A DNA stretch of 64,000 nucleotides from Deltaproteobacteria bacterium (GCA_026129095.1 JAHCIT010000008.1:124001-188000); one strand, 5' to 3'; positions 8,662-17,705 are shown, counted from the stretch's first letter. Numbers and translations are program-made. Notes: generated by a model not told the origin, from the sequence alone.

Positions 8662-9828
8662 ATGTCAGCACAACCCGCCCCTGCCACCGCTACCGACAAG
8701 CCGCTCGTCCCCGCCGCGAAACTCTATTTCCCGGACGAGGACCGGAAATGGATACTGGAACAGATTGATCAGGTTCTTGCCTCCGGACAGCTCACGCTGG
8801 GCAAGCACGGAAAGGAACTGGAGCGCCGCTGGGCGGAATACTGCGGCGTGAAATATGCCGTCGCCGTGAACTCGGGCACAAGTTCCATTGAAATTCCCCT
8901 CAGGGCCATGGGAGTCGAGGGCAAGGACGTGATCTGCCCGACCAATACCTTTTTCGCCACTGCGGCGGGAATCATCCACGCGGGCGGAAACGCCGTCCTG
9001 GCCGACATGGATCCGGACTACTACTCGCTCACGGTCAAGGAGATCGAAAAGCGGCTGACGCCAAAGACGGCAGGCGTCGTGATCGTCCACATCGGCGGCT
9101 TCGTGACTCCGCACATCAACGAGATTGCCGATTTCTGCAAGAGCAAGGGTATCTGGCTGTTCGAGGACGCGGCCCACGCCCACGGTTCATCCTACAAGGG
9201 AAAAAAGGCGGGTGCCTTCGGCCGGGCGTCGAGTTTCTCGTTCTACCCGACCAAGGTGATGACCAGCGGCGAGGGCGGCATCATCGCCACCGATGACGAG
9301 CACGTCTACAATGAGGCGCTCATCTACCGCGACCAGGGGAAGGCCAGCTTCACCGTCAATGCCCACACGCGCCTTGGCTATAACTGGCGCATGTCGGAGA
9401 TCCACGCCGTCATCGGCCTCAAGCAGATGGACCGGCTGGAGTTCATGATCTCCGAGCGCCAGCGCGCCGCCCGGGCCTATGATGCGGCCTTCCGGAATGA
9501 CCCGCTGGCGCGGCCCATGCTTACGCCGGATGGCGGAACCGCGAACTACTACAAGTACCTGCTCATCCCGGCGCGGCCGCTCAAGGACCGAAAGGCGATG
9601 AAGATGGCCGTGCGTGAGAAGTTCAACGTCGGCCTCACTGGCGAGGTTTACGAGGAACCGCTCCACAAACAGCCTGTCTTCAAGAACCTGGACAGGGGGA
9701 ACTACCCGGTAGCCGACGAGGGCTGCGCCCGGCACATCTGCCTGCCGCTGTTCCCCGGCATCACCGACGAGATGATCCAGCGGACCATCGAAGGTGTGAA
9801 GTGGGGTCTGAAGGAGTTCTCGTCCTAA
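8662..9828 (+). CDS. DegT/DnrJ/EryC1/StrS-family PLP aminotransferase
   Basis: A fold-type I PLP enzyme of the sugar aminotransferase family, which converts keto-sugars (usually nucleotide-linked) to amino-sugars using Glu or Gln. In the 388 residues one sees NSGTSS (about 70-75, phosphate cup), CPTNTFFATA, FEDAAHAHGS (168-176, Asp to the pyridine N) and SFYPTKVMTSGEGG with the Schiff-base Lys at 198. AAAGGAG lies seven to eight bases before the ATG. It follows the HpnI/HpnK/transporter genes on the same strand with a 61-base gap and ends 12 bases from a convergent gene. Likely role: amination of a sugar or cyclitol used in the same envelope glycolipid. Substrate unproven. Confidence 0.88.
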   Translation: MSAQPAPATATDKPLVPAAKLYFPDEDRKWILEQIDQVLASGQLTLGKHGKELERRWAEYCGVKYAVAVNSGTSSIEIPLRAMGVEGKDVICPTNTFFATAAGIIHAGGNAVLADMDPDYYSLTVKEIEKRLTPKTAGVVIVHIGGFVTPHINEIADFCKSKGIWLFEDAAHAHGSSYKGKKAGAFGRASSFSFYPTKVMTSGEGGIIATDDEHVYNEALIYRDQGKASFTVNAHTRLGYNWRMSEIHAVIGLKQMDRLEFMISERQRAARAYDAAFRNDPLARPMLTPDGGTANYYKYLLIPARPLKDRKAMKMAVREKFNVGLTGEVYEEPLHKQPVFKNLDRGNYPVADEGCARHICLPLFPGITDEMIQRTIEGVKWGLKEFSS

Positions 9829-9840
9829 GAGGCGAAACCG

Positions 9841-10920
9841 TCAGAGCCCGAGTTCCTTTTCGAGGGCGTCCTGTTCGTCGCGGAACTTCTTCTGCTCCTC
9901 GCCGCTCTTGATGGGCGGCGGAGTAGCCTTCTCCTTCAGGGATTGCTCCGCCAAACGGGCGGCTTTCTCCGCATCTGCTTCGCGGCCTGAAAGGCTGTAG
10001 AACCGGGCGGCGACAGATGCCTCTCCCGTTTTCATGGCCGCGTCGCCAAGTTCCCCGGCCCGCTTCCGCAGCTTTTCCGCCTTCTTCTCCGCGCCTGAAA
10101 ACCGGTAGTACATGAGCGCGTGCTGGATGGGATCGGGATGATCCGCACCGGCGGCGATCGAATCCCCCCGCTGGTCGGCCCTCCCCGTCACCTGCGAAAT
10201 CCGCCGGTCAGCGAACAGTTCCCACCAGCGGCGGGCATCCTCCAGCGCCTTCAGCGACCGGTCTTCCCGCGTCCCGCCCGCGCCGATCCCCGGCTTCTGG
10301 AACTCCGTTTCCTCCCGGGCGAGAGCCGCCTCGCCGCGGGTTGCCGCCAGCTTCCGGAGTTCTTCCAGATAGTCTGCCGGCGGACGGTACGAATCGACAG
10401 GCTGCGCCGTCCGGCTTTCCAGATGGTTCTTCAGGTTCCGCACGTCCTCGACCGTGCTCGCGTATTTCCGCATGTATTCCATCCGGACCCGGTCCTCATC
10501 CGCCCAGTTCCGCGAGGCGGTATACCAGGCCACCGCCCCGGACTGCGGATGAAGGGAAAGCCGCTCGCCGTCCTCGCAGTCAGGCACTGCGGGGTCATTA
10601 CGTCCGGTTACCCGTTTGCATTCGGCATCGGCCCGGCGGCTGAACAGGTCCGCTCCGGTCATCAGCCGCCCGGCCTTTTCCGCGTCCTGCCCGATCCGCT
10701 TGCCCACCCGGCGCAGGCCGGCGGCGGCCACCGGCGAGCACATCTCGCCGGAGCGGAACCAGAGGAAGGCAGTAGCGAGCTTGCCAGTCCGTTCCGCCTC
10801 GGTACCGCTTCGCACGAGCGCGTCCCAGTTGCCGCCTCCGCAGGGGTCATCGGCCCGTGCCGGCCCGTGCGCCGGGCCTGCAACCAGGGCTGCCAATAGC
10901 AAGGTGTGCCGTATCTTCAT
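9841..10920 (-). CDS. Exported alpha-helical (TPR-like) protein of unknown function
   Basis: 359 residues with a signal peptide (MKIRHTLLLAALVAGPAHG, cleavage probably after ARA), then a Cys-containing start (DDPCGGGNWD). The rest is helix after helix, including repeated Ala-rich pairs such as GELGDAAMKTGEASVAARFY and a charged C-terminus (EEQKKFRDEQDALEKELGL). The helix-turn-helix pairing resembles Sel1/TPR solenoids, but no exact repeat is clean enough to name. AGGAG precedes the ATG by eight bases. It lies 18 bases downstream of the DUF4412-like gene and is probably cotranscribed. Periplasmic; no function assigned. Confidence 0.75.
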   Translation of the reverse strand: MKIRHTLLLAALVAGPAHGPARADDPCGGGNWDALVRSGTEAERTGKLATAFLWFRSGEMCSPVAAAGLRRVGKRIGQDAEKAGRLMTGADLFSRRADAECKRVTGRNDPAVPDCEDGERLSLHPQSGAVAWYTASRNWADEDRVRMEYMRKYASTVEDVRNLKNHLESRTAQPVDSYRPPADYLEELRKLAATRGEAALAREETEFQKPGIGAGGTREDRSLKALEDARRWWELFADRRISQVTGRADQRGDSIAAGADHPDPIQHALMYYRFSGAEKKAEKLRKRAGELGDAAMKTGEASVAARFYSLSGREADAEKAARLAEQSLKEKATPPPIKSGEEQKKFRDEQDALEKELGL

Positions 10921-10938
10921 CGCTCTGTCTCCTGAGGC

Positions 10939-11754
10939 CTACTGGCCCGCCTGCTCCATCTGCTTGCGGATCATCTCCTGCATTTCCGGGGGCAGGTTTT
11001 CGAAACCGGGCGGCATCTGCCCGGACGCGGGCGGCTGGCTGTAGGGGGATTCCGGCGGCATCCGCTTTTCACGGCCGCCGCGCTTCTGGGCCGGATCGGC
11101 TCCGCCTTCAGCGGGTTTTGCTGATGGCCTCGCCCCCGGCTGCCCGCCCGTCATGCCGGGAAAAGAGGGCATCTTCTGGTAGCCGGGCGGTATCTCGAAC
11201 AGGGAGTCTGGCTGCGGGCCCACTTTCAGGTTCTTCAGTTCACGCCTGAACCGGTGTTTCTTGTCCTTGTCCACGGCGATGGCGTCGATCTTGAGGAGAA
11301 TCCCCTCCTTCTTCGTCATCCACATGAAGCCGCCCATCTTCGTGCCGTCCTTCCGGTGGGTCATGACAACCTTGGACTTCTTCGTGGGTATACCGTCGAT
11401 CGTCTCCTCGCCAGCGTCGGTCCACTCGACCTGGTAGTCGTCCATCCCGTCCGGGGAGCTTTCCGCCGTACCGAAGGCATGCTCCATGTACATCCGCTGG
11501 TCGGGGATCAGCATCCAGGTGACCTGCCTGTCCCTCCGCATGATGGATATCTGGCTGGAGCCGCTGACCGACATCTCCATGCGGGATTTCTGGCCTGACT
11601 CGTAGACCCGGCCCTGGATCGACATCTGTTCGGTTTCCATGACCTGATCGGCCGAGTAGCTCGCTGCCGGCTTCGGAAACCCTTGGGCGTCCGCCGGTCC
11701 CGCCACCATGAGCACGCAAACCGCCGCGCCCAGCAGCACCATCTGGATCTTCAT
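10939..11754 (-). CDS. Exported DUF4412/LolA-like domain protein
   Basis: 271 residues with a signal peptide (MKIQMVLLGAAVCVLMVAGPADA) and a periplasmic domain of alternating strands: QMSIQGRVYESGQKSRMEM, RDRQVTWMLIPDQRMYMEH, ETIDGIPTKKSKVV, GGFMWMTKKEGILLKID and DSLFEIPPGYQKM. This layout (modified substrate, salt-bridged sheet, closing FEIPxGY) is that of DUF4412 and related LolA-fold proteins. A Pro/Gly/Met-rich tail follows. The start at 11754 was chosen for the signal peptide and the GGGGGAG ribosome-binding site; a longer frame to 11844 lacks both. It is upstream of the helical exported protein in the same operon and downstream of tRNA-Leu. Confidence 0.75.
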   Translation of the reverse strand: MKIQMVLLGAAVCVLMVAGPADAQGFPKPAASYSADQVMETEQMSIQGRVYESGQKSRMEMSVSGSSQISIMRRDRQVTWMLIPDQRMYMEHAFGTAESSPDGMDDYQVEWTDAGEETIDGIPTKKSKVVMTHRKDGTKMGGFMWMTKKEGILLKIDAIAVDKDKKHRFRRELKNLKVGPQPDSLFEIPPGYQKMPSFPGMTGGQPGARPSAKPAEGGADPAQKRGGREKRMPPESPYSQPPASGQMPPGFENLPPEMQEMIRKQMEQAGQ

Positions 11755-11848
11755 ACCGTTATCTCCCCCATGCGGCTCGCTTGCCACGTTCATGCAGGGG
11801 AAGCCTAGGCGACCGCCGGGCGGCGGGAAAGGAGAGAGGGGCAAAGGT

Positions 11849-11938
11849 TGGTGCCCCGGCCCGGACTCGAACCGGGACGGCCGGGTTAGGGCCTGCGGAT
11901 TTTAAGTCCGCTGCGTATACCAGTTTCGCCACCGGGGC
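11849..11938 (-). tRNA. tRNA-Leu (anticodon TAA)
   Basis: A complete class II tRNA with encoded CCA. The 7-bp acceptor stem is GCCCCGG/CCGGGGC with discriminator A. The anticodon stem is GCGGA/TCCGC around a CTTAAAA loop (anticodon TAA), followed by a long variable arm and a T-arm with loop TTCGAGT. It decodes UUA/UUG. No tRNA partner or integrase lies beside it. Confidence 0.95.
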
Positions 11939-12080
11939 ATCGGGTGAGTAGTAGCCGGAATGGCGCAATTGGGGAAGGTTGCCGTCTGCGTCATCATCCG
12001 GTTAGGGTGGCCGGAACCGGAACAACACTGGCTGGCGGCCTTCTCCAAAAGGGCGCGCCGGCAATTCGCAGGAGGATTGG

Positions 12081-12416
12081 GTGCTGCGCAACACGCCAGA
12101 TGGACTATTATTTGCCAGGATCATGCTCGTCGTGATGGTTTTCGAGTTCCTGGTGCTTTTCGACATGCGGCCCGCCACCAACGAGTTCAAGAGCATCGGG
12201 ACGACCGTCTTTTTCGGCTACCTGCTCATGGCCGCGCTCGTGCAACTCATCGGGCTCCTGCTGGTGAAGGCGGGGCACTACAAGGCGGGCGGCGCCCTGC
12301 AGATCATCGCCAGCGCGGGGCATATTATCGACCTGATCGGTATCATCGGGATCTATGGCGGGCTGAAGGCCTACCGGTTCACGGAGGCCGGAGAGGCCGC
12401 TCCATCGGCGGCCTGA
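12081..12416 (+). CDS. Small integral membrane protein of unknown function
   Basis: 111 residues with three membrane segments (about 11-29, 42-63 and 72-95) and a short hydrophilic C-terminus. The GTG start has an excellent ribosome-binding site (AGGAGG with a five-base spacer). I do not recognise a family; the Gly/Ile-rich third helix (HIIDLIGIIGIYGG) is its most distinctive feature. It lies alone between tRNA-Leu and a convergent methyltransferase gene. Confidence 0.7.
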   Translation: MLRNTPDGLLFARIMLVVMVFEFLVLFDMRPATNEFKSIGTTVFFGYLLMAALVQLIGLLLVKAGHYKAGGALQIIASAGHIIDLIGIIGIYGGLKAYRFTEAGEAAPSAA

Positions 12417-12465
12417 ACACCCCGCCCCATCAGACTGCACGGGCCTGACGGTCAATCAGGGGCTC

Positions 12466-13521
12466 TCAGGAAATCTCCCGTCCTTCCGGCAGGAGCGCCT
12501 CGACACGGATAATGTCCCCCTGGGCGAGAAAAAACGCCCCGATGGCACCGATGGCGGCCGGGACCGCAAGCACGGCCGCCAGCAGCACGGTCAGGGCCGA
12601 CTCCACCGGGCCCGGGGCGTCCGCGCCCGGTGTCGAGCGGATGAGGACATGCAGGCGGTTCGGCCGCCGGGTGACGAGCGACATCAGCGACTGCAGGAAG
12701 CAGAAGAACGAATACTCGACCGAGAAGTTGGCGAGGATTCGCACCCTGAAACCCATCTTCTCCAGCATCGCCGCGAGCGACTTTTGCGTGAAATGCACCA
12801 GATGGCGGGGCGGGTCCAGGTGCCACCACCAGCGGCCGAACAGGCCGCGCTGGAGGCGGCAGTAGTTGGGCACCTCGATCACCATCCGTCCGCCGGGCCT
12901 GAGATGCCGGGCGAGCTTGCGCACCGTGGCCCTGGGATCTGACAGGTGCTCCAGAACGTGAAACAGGGTGATGAGATCGAACCTCGCCCCCCCGAGCTGC
13001 TCGATGGCGTCCGGTCCGTGGAGCACGTCCACGCCGTACTCGGCCTTGACCAGCGCCGCCGACTGCTCGGAGAACTCTACGCCCCTCGCCTCCCAGCCGT
13101 TCTCGCGGAATGACCCGAGCATGACGCCACGCCCGCAGCCGAAGTCGAGCACCGAGGGCAGTTCGCTACTCCCCCTGCTGTTCCGGCGGGCTTCCGTCCC
13201 GATGCGGTCAAACAGCACATGGAACCGCCAGCGGCGGAAGGCATCCGACAGCCGCTGGAACACTCCCCGGTATTTCTGCTGTCTGCTACCGTAGTAGTCG
13301 CCGGGGTAGTAGTGGGCGAGCGGATGCGGCAGCGAGGCGGTATCAATGAACCGTGAACCGCACGCGCCGCAGGCGTAGAGGCGGAACCGGTCCGGGCTCG
13401 TGAGCCAGGCATCCTGCTCGCGGACTTCCGTCTCGAACCGGCCCTCGCCACCGCACACCGGGCAACGAAGGGCGGCGGTTTCAGGACCGGACGTCTGGCG
13501 TTTGGACAAGGCGGGAGTCAC
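12466..13521 (-). CDS. Class I SAM-dependent methyltransferase with N-terminal zinc ribbon
   Basis: 351 residues. An N-terminal Cys4 ribbon (CPVC at 20-23, CGAC at 51-54) is followed by a Methyltransf_23-type domain with VLDFGCGRG (124-132, SAM site), VEFSEQS and DLITLFHVLEHLSDP, then RPGGRMVIEVPNY. The C-terminus has a hydrophobic hairpin (about 303-332) that may anchor the protein to the membrane. Proteins of this build often modify sugars or lipids in surface polysaccharide clusters. The start is GTG at 13521, only 17 bases from the divergent YfhO-like gene, so the two promoters must overlap coding DNA. Confidence 0.85.
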   Translation of the reverse strand: MTPALSKRQTSGPETAALRCPVCGGEGRFETEVREQDAWLTSPDRFRLYACGACGSRFIDTASLPHPLAHYYPGDYYGSRQQKYRGVFQRLSDAFRRWRFHVLFDRIGTEARRNSRGSSELPSVLDFGCGRGVMLGSFRENGWEARGVEFSEQSAALVKAEYGVDVLHGPDAIEQLGGARFDLITLFHVLEHLSDPRATVRKLARHLRPGGRMVIEVPNYCRLQRGLFGRWWWHLDPPRHLVHFTQKSLAAMLEKMGFRVRILANFSVEYSFFCFLQSLMSLVTRRPNRLHVLIRSTPGADAPGPVESALTVLLAAVLAVPAAIGAIGAFFLAQGDIIRVEALLPEGREIS

Positions 13522-13538
13522 CGTTCAGCAGGATATTG

Positions 13539-15968
13539 ATGCGGACTGACGTTAAATCATCCCCCGGCACCCCGCAACGGCTCGCCCGCCTCGCCGCCGT
13601 TCCGGCCGCCATCCTGGGCTGGAACATCCTCTTCTTCAGCCAGATCTGGAACGGCGCGGGTGCGTTCTGGTTCCGCGACACGGTCATCAGCTTCCTGCCG
13701 CTTCGCCTCTACCTGCGCGAGCGGCTCCTTTCCGGCGAGTGGCCCCTCTGGACACAAGCCGTGAAGGCCGGGATGCCGTTCTGGGCCGACCCGGTGAATG
13801 GTGTGCTCTACCCGCTGCATATGGTCCTCGTTGCCCTAGACGATCCCGTTCATGCCTATGGACTTCTCGTCGCCGGACATTACGCGCTCGCCCACGGCGG
13901 CTTTTACGTCTGGCTCCGGGGGCTGGGACGGAGCCGCACAGCCGCATTCATGTCCGCGCTCGCCGTCGCCCACGGCGGCGCATTCCTGCAGAAGCACGAA
14001 AACCTCCAGTTCCTCTACTGCTGGTCGTGGCTCGGCTGGTACCTGGCGACGGCAGGATTTTTCCTGAAAAACCCGTCATGGCCGAGGTTCGCCCTCTCCG
14101 CCGCCGTCATGTGGAACCTCGTCACGAGCGGCGATATCCAGACGTTCTACCTCGCCAGCATCACGGGCGTGGCTCTGGCGCTATTAAAGACCGGCGGCGA
14201 CGCCGCTCTCAGGATCCGACGCGCCATCCAGACCGGCTGGGCCCCCGTGACGGCGGCGCTGCTCGCCGCGCCATGGCTCCTCACCGTGCATGAGCTTTCC
14301 GGCCGGACCCTGCGGGCCGCGCAGAACTCCTTCGAGTTCGCCGCCCAGTGGTCGTTCCACCCGTTCCGGTGGATCGAATGGCTCGCGCCGGGCGTGTTCG
14401 GCTTCACCTTCCAGGAACCGGGCTGGTGGGCGGGCGGCATCGCCCGTTCCGGCTGGCAGGGTTTTTACACGCCGTCGTCGTACTTCGGCGTGCTGCTGAT
14501 CCCGCTGGCTGCACTGGGCCTGTGGCGCGGGCGGGGAGAGTTCCACGTCCGGTTCTGGGCAGCAGCGGGAGTTGCCGGGTATCTTTGGTCCTGCGGCGAC
14601 TACCTGCCCTTCTACCGGATTCTCTACGACTGGCTCCCCTTCTGGAGCCAGTTCCGGTTCCCTGAACGGCTTCTCCTGTGGGTGATGCTCGGCCTTGCCG
14701 TGCTGGCGGCGCGTGGCCTTGACGAGCTTTGGCAGTGTGGCATCCCCGGCCTGTGGCTGCTCCCGGCAGTGTGTGTGGCGGTTTCCGGGCTCCTTCGCCT
14801 TGCGGGCTATTCCACGCTGAACCTCTCGCCCTGGATCAACGGCATTGCCGGAAAGGCAGCGGGCCCGGAGGCTTACAGCACCGTCACCCGTACGCTGGAA
14901 TCGGCCTCCGCGGTCTGGCTCGCAGCCGCCGTCACGCTACTTCTGGCGATCCGGCTTCGACCGCCTTACGCGGCCGTCCTGCTTCTCCTTTTTACGACTG
15001 CTGAACTTTACGCTCTCAACCGGCCCCTCGCACCGGTCCGGGATTCGGCCATCTACCGGGAGAAACCGGCCCTTCTCGCCCGGCTGGAGGCGGACTTCCC
15101 CGCGCTCGCCAGCGAGACACCGGTCCCGGCCCGCATTTTCCCCAACAGCGAGAGCAGCCTCGTCCGGTGGGAGGGAAGCGAGACGGCCGATGTCTCGCGG
15201 CAGATGTGGAATCTTCTTTACGGTAACGGCGTGATGGCGACACCCTACTCCACGCCGACGGGCTACAACTCCTCGGAACTGGCCACCATGTACAGGATGA
15301 TCCGCTCGGCACACTGGCGAAACTACACGGCGCTGGTGGATGCGCCGGTCTGGGGAATCCTGTCCGGATCCGCCCGCCAAACCCCCGGCTGGAAGTGCGG
15401 CGAGGTGGATTCCGGAACCGGCATGGGCTGGTGTTCGGACGGAAATCGCCTCGGCCCGGTCCGATGTCCAACCGGGTGGGAAGTGCCGCCTTCACCGGAA
15501 GCGCTTCTGGACAGATACCGCCGGACCCGCTTCGCCAGCAGGCCGGAGTTTGCCCTGCTGGGTTCGTTCGATCCCCATGACCCCGCCCCGCCAGCAGCTG
15601 CCATTCCCGATCCGGCAGGCCAGTCTGCACCGGCAGCCACCGGTTCCGCCCTGCCTGCGAGCCGGTGCGAAGCGGTCCGGTGGAACGAGGACGCATGGAC
15701 TCTGGCTATCGAGCGGGAAACGGCGGGACCGGTCATCCTGCGCGACAACTACTATCCGGGCTGGAATGCCTATCTGGACGGGGAAAGGCTGCCGGTCTTC
15801 ACCGCCAACGGGGGGCAACTGGCAGTCTGGACCCCGCCCGGCAGCCACGAAATCAAACTCCGCTTTGAACCGCCACTCATCGACCTCGGTACCACGATCG
15901 CCGCCATCACCCTGGTGTTCAATCTGGGACTGTGGTGGTGGGGAAGAAGGGAAAACATCCTCCTTTGA
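13539..15968 (+). CDS. YfhO-like integral membrane protein
   Basis: About 809 residues. The N-terminal two-thirds contain a dozen or so membrane segments with a GT-C-like layout: an early FRDTVISFLPLRLYLRERL segment and a luminal NGVLYPLH, as in the YfhO/DUF6044 group. A periplasmic domain closes with DNYYPGWNAYLDGE and a beta-sandwich PPGSHEIKLRF segment, followed by one last membrane helix. This C-terminal signature is characteristic of YfhO proteins, which are implicated in glycosylating lipoteichoic acid or other envelope polymers. ATG 13539 has AGGA five bases upstream; the in-frame TTG at 13536 is less likely. Acceptor and donor are unknown. Confidence 0.82.
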   Translation: MRTDVKSSPGTPQRLARLAAVPAAILGWNILFFSQIWNGAGAFWFRDTVISFLPLRLYLRERLLSGEWPLWTQAVKAGMPFWADPVNGVLYPLHMVLVALDDPVHAYGLLVAGHYALAHGGFYVWLRGLGRSRTAAFMSALAVAHGGAFLQKHENLQFLYCWSWLGWYLATAGFFLKNPSWPRFALSAAVMWNLVTSGDIQTFYLASITGVALALLKTGGDAALRIRRAIQTGWAPVTAALLAAPWLLTVHELSGRTLRAAQNSFEFAAQWSFHPFRWIEWLAPGVFGFTFQEPGWWAGGIARSGWQGFYTPSSYFGVLLIPLAALGLWRGRGEFHVRFWAAAGVAGYLWSCGDYLPFYRILYDWLPFWSQFRFPERLLLWVMLGLAVLAARGLDELWQCGIPGLWLLPAVCVAVSGLLRLAGYSTLNLSPWINGIAGKAAGPEAYSTVTRTLESASAVWLAAAVTLLLAIRLRPPYAAVLLLLFTTAELYALNRPLAPVRDSAIYREKPALLARLEADFPALASETPVPARIFPNSESSLVRWEGSETADVSRQMWNLLYGNGVMATPYSTPTGYNSSELATMYRMIRSAHWRNYTALVDAPVWGILSGSARQTPGWKCGEVDSGTGMGWCSDGNRLGPVRCPTGWEVPPSPEALLDRYRRTRFASRPEFALLGSFDPHDPAPPAAAIPDPAGQSAPAATGSALPASRCEAVRWNEDAWTLAIERETAGPVILRDNYYPGWNAYLDGERLPVFTANGGQLAVWTPPGSHEIKLRFEPPLIDLGTTIAAITLVFNLGLWWWGRRENILL

Positions 15969-15973
15969 CGATT

Positions 15974-16013
15974 CCGCCCCGCCGGTCATACTTGCGCCTT
16001 TCCGGCGGAGCGG
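15974..16013. terminator. Long GC-rich hairpin after the YfhO gene
   Basis: CCGC (15974-15977) pairs with GCGG (16010-16013), and CCGCCGG (15979-15985) with CCGGCGG (16002-16008), leaving a one-base mismatch and a 16-base loop. It begins six bases after the YfhO stop. There is no T-run, so it is a weak or Rho-assisted terminator, or an attenuator upstream of purE. Confidence 0.4.
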
Positions 16014-16059
16014 CTGCGGAGGCCAGCTCCGTGTGAAGGCGAAGGAGGCGGGAACCAGG

Positions 16060-16569
16060 ATGGCACGCAAGGCAGGCAAAAAGTCCGTGCAGCCGCTCGT
16101 CGCCGTTATCATGGGAAGCCGGAGCGATCTGGAGCATCTGGAGCCCGCCTGCGAACTGCTGGAAGCATTCGGCATCCCCTACGAAAAGAAGGTCGTCTCC
16201 GCCCACCGGACCCCGGACTGGCTCTTTGAATACGCCGAGTCAGCCGAAAAACGCGGGCTGATGGTGATTATCGCGGGCGCGGGCGGCGCGGCACACCTGC
16301 CCGGCATGGTGGCGTCCAAGACGCTGGTCCCCGTGCTGGGCGTCCCGGTCCCGGCGACGCTCCTGAACGGGATGGACGCGCTCATGTCGATCGTGCAGAT
16401 GCCGAAAGGGGTTCCCGTCGGCACACTCGCCATCGGAAAGCCGGGCGCCGGCAACGCCGCCATCCTCGCCACCGAGATCGTCGGCCTGAAATACCCCGAA
16501 TACCGCGAAAGGCTGAGGAAGTGGCGGCGCTCCCGCACGGCCGAAGTGCTCAAGCAGCGCGACCTATGA
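16060..16569 (+). CDS. purE: N5-carboxyaminoimidazole ribonucleotide mutase PurE (class I)
   Basis: Converts N5-CAIR to CAIR in de novo purine synthesis. The 169-residue protein carries the class I PurE signatures: VIMGSRSDLEHL (phosphate loop), SAHRTPD (catalytic His) and AGAGGAAHLPGMVAS. Class I is the form that needs PurK, which is the next gene and overlaps by four bases (ATGA). The ATG at 16060 is preceded by AAGGAGG about eleven bases away; a GTG at 16033 in frame lacks a site. It has a ten-residue basic N-terminal extension before the first strand. Confidence 0.96.
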   Translation: MARKAGKKSVQPLVAVIMGSRSDLEHLEPACELLEAFGIPYEKKVVSAHRTPDWLFEYAESAEKRGLMVIIAGAGGAAHLPGMVASKTLVPVLGVPVPATLLNGMDALMSIVQMPKGVPVGTLAIGKPGAGNAAILATEIVGLKYPEYRERLRKWRRSRTAEVLKQRDL

Positions 16570-17705
16570 CCGCAACGATTCCTCCCGGCTCGATCATCGG
16601 AATCCTGGGCGGCGGACAGCTCGGCCGCATGACCTCGATGGCCGCCCGATCGCTGGGCTACCACCTGCACATCCTCGACCCCGACCCCAACTGCGCGGCG
16701 CGGTATGTCTCGGACCTGTGCGTGACGGCGCCTTTCGATGACGCTGTTTCGGCGGCCTATCTTGCCAGCAAGTGCCATGTGGTGACGCTGGAGATCGAAA
16801 AGATCGGCGCCGAGGCGTTGCAGGCGGTGAGCCGCCACACCCCGCTCCGCCCCGGCGCGGAAGTCCTCCATGTCATCCAGGACAGGGCCCGCCAGAAGAA
16901 CTGGATCGCCGGAAAGGGGTTCCCGTCGGGACCGTTCCGGTGCGCCTCGTCGGCGATGGAGCTTGCCTCTGCCGTTCGGGATCTCGGCGGCGACTGCTTC
17001 GTGAAGTCCTGCACGGGCGGTTATGACGGCCGGAGCCAGGTGCGTGTGAAACAGGAGGCCGAGGTCGCCTCCGCGTGGGAAACGCTCGGCAGCGCACCCT
17101 GCGTCGTCGAAAAGGCACTCGACCTGGAAGCCGAGCTTTCCGTGCTGGTCGCCCGGCGGCCCGGCGGCGAAATCGCCGTCTACCCGCCCGCCCTCAATCA
17201 TCACGAGAACCGCATTCTTGCCTGGTCGGTACTGCCCGGTCCTCTCCCCGAACGGACCAACACCGGGGCGGTAAAGATCGCCGCCGACCTTGCCGGCGCC
17301 CTGCAGGTCGAGGGACTGCTGGTCGTGGAGCTCTTTCTAACGAAAGACGGCAAAGTGCTGGTAAACGAACTTGCTCCCCGGCCCCACAACTCGTTTCACC
17401 AGACCGAGCGGGCGTGTGTCACGAGCCAGTTTGAACAGCATGTGCGCGCCGTCTGTAATCTTCCTCTGGGGAGCGTCGAAGTGCTGCGCCCGGCGGCCAT
17501 TGTGAATCTGCTCGGCGAGGTGTGGCTTGGTGAACGGCCTCCGGATTTCAACGCCGCTCTCTCCATCCCCGGTGTCCGCCTGCATCTTTACGGGAAGAGC
17601 AACCCCCGCAAGGGCCGCAAGATGGGCCACCTGTCGGCCATTGGCCCTACCCCCGGCGATGCCGTCAAGGCCGCGCAAGAAGCCTATAAGCGCCTGGCTG
17701 GATAG
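16566..17705 (+). CDS. purK: N5-carboxyaminoimidazole ribonucleotide synthase PurK
   Basis: ATP-grasp ligase that carboxylates AIR with bicarbonate and ATP to give N5-CAIR, the substrate of PurE. In the 379 residues are IGILGGGQLGRM (N-terminal Rossmann-like domain), the ATP-grasp strands FVKSCTGGYDGRSQ and VVEKALDLEAELSV, and VNELAPRPHNSFH (metal-binding Glu/Asn and substrate contact). The C-terminal SNPRKGRKMGHL signature is standard. It is translationally coupled to purE (ATG overlaps the stop). Confidence 0.96.
   Translation: MTATIPPGSIIGILGGGQLGRMTSMAARSLGYHLHILDPDPNCAARYVSDLCVTAPFDDAVSAAYLASKCHVVTLEIEKIGAEALQAVSRHTPLRPGAEVLHVIQDRARQKNWIAGKGFPSGPFRCASSAMELASAVRDLGGDCFVKSCTGGYDGRSQVRVKQEAEVASAWETLGSAPCVVEKALDLEAELSVLVARRPGGEIAVYPPALNHHENRILAWSVLPGPLPERTNTGAVKIAADLAGALQVEGLLVVELFLTKDGKVLVNELAPRPHNSFHQTERACVTSQFEQHVRAVCNLPLGSVEVLRPAAIVNLLGEVWLGERPPDFNAALSIPGVRLHLYGKSNPRKGRKMGHLSAIGPTPGDAVKAAQEAYKRLAG

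Noticed and set aside
11849-12080. tRNA-Leu as an integration site
   Set aside because: No integrase, direct repeat of the tRNA 3' end or foreign gene block lies beside it.
15969-16059. Purine riboswitch upstream of purE
   Set aside because: Only a long simple hairpin is present; the conserved three-way junction bases of purine or PreQ1 aptamers are not visible.
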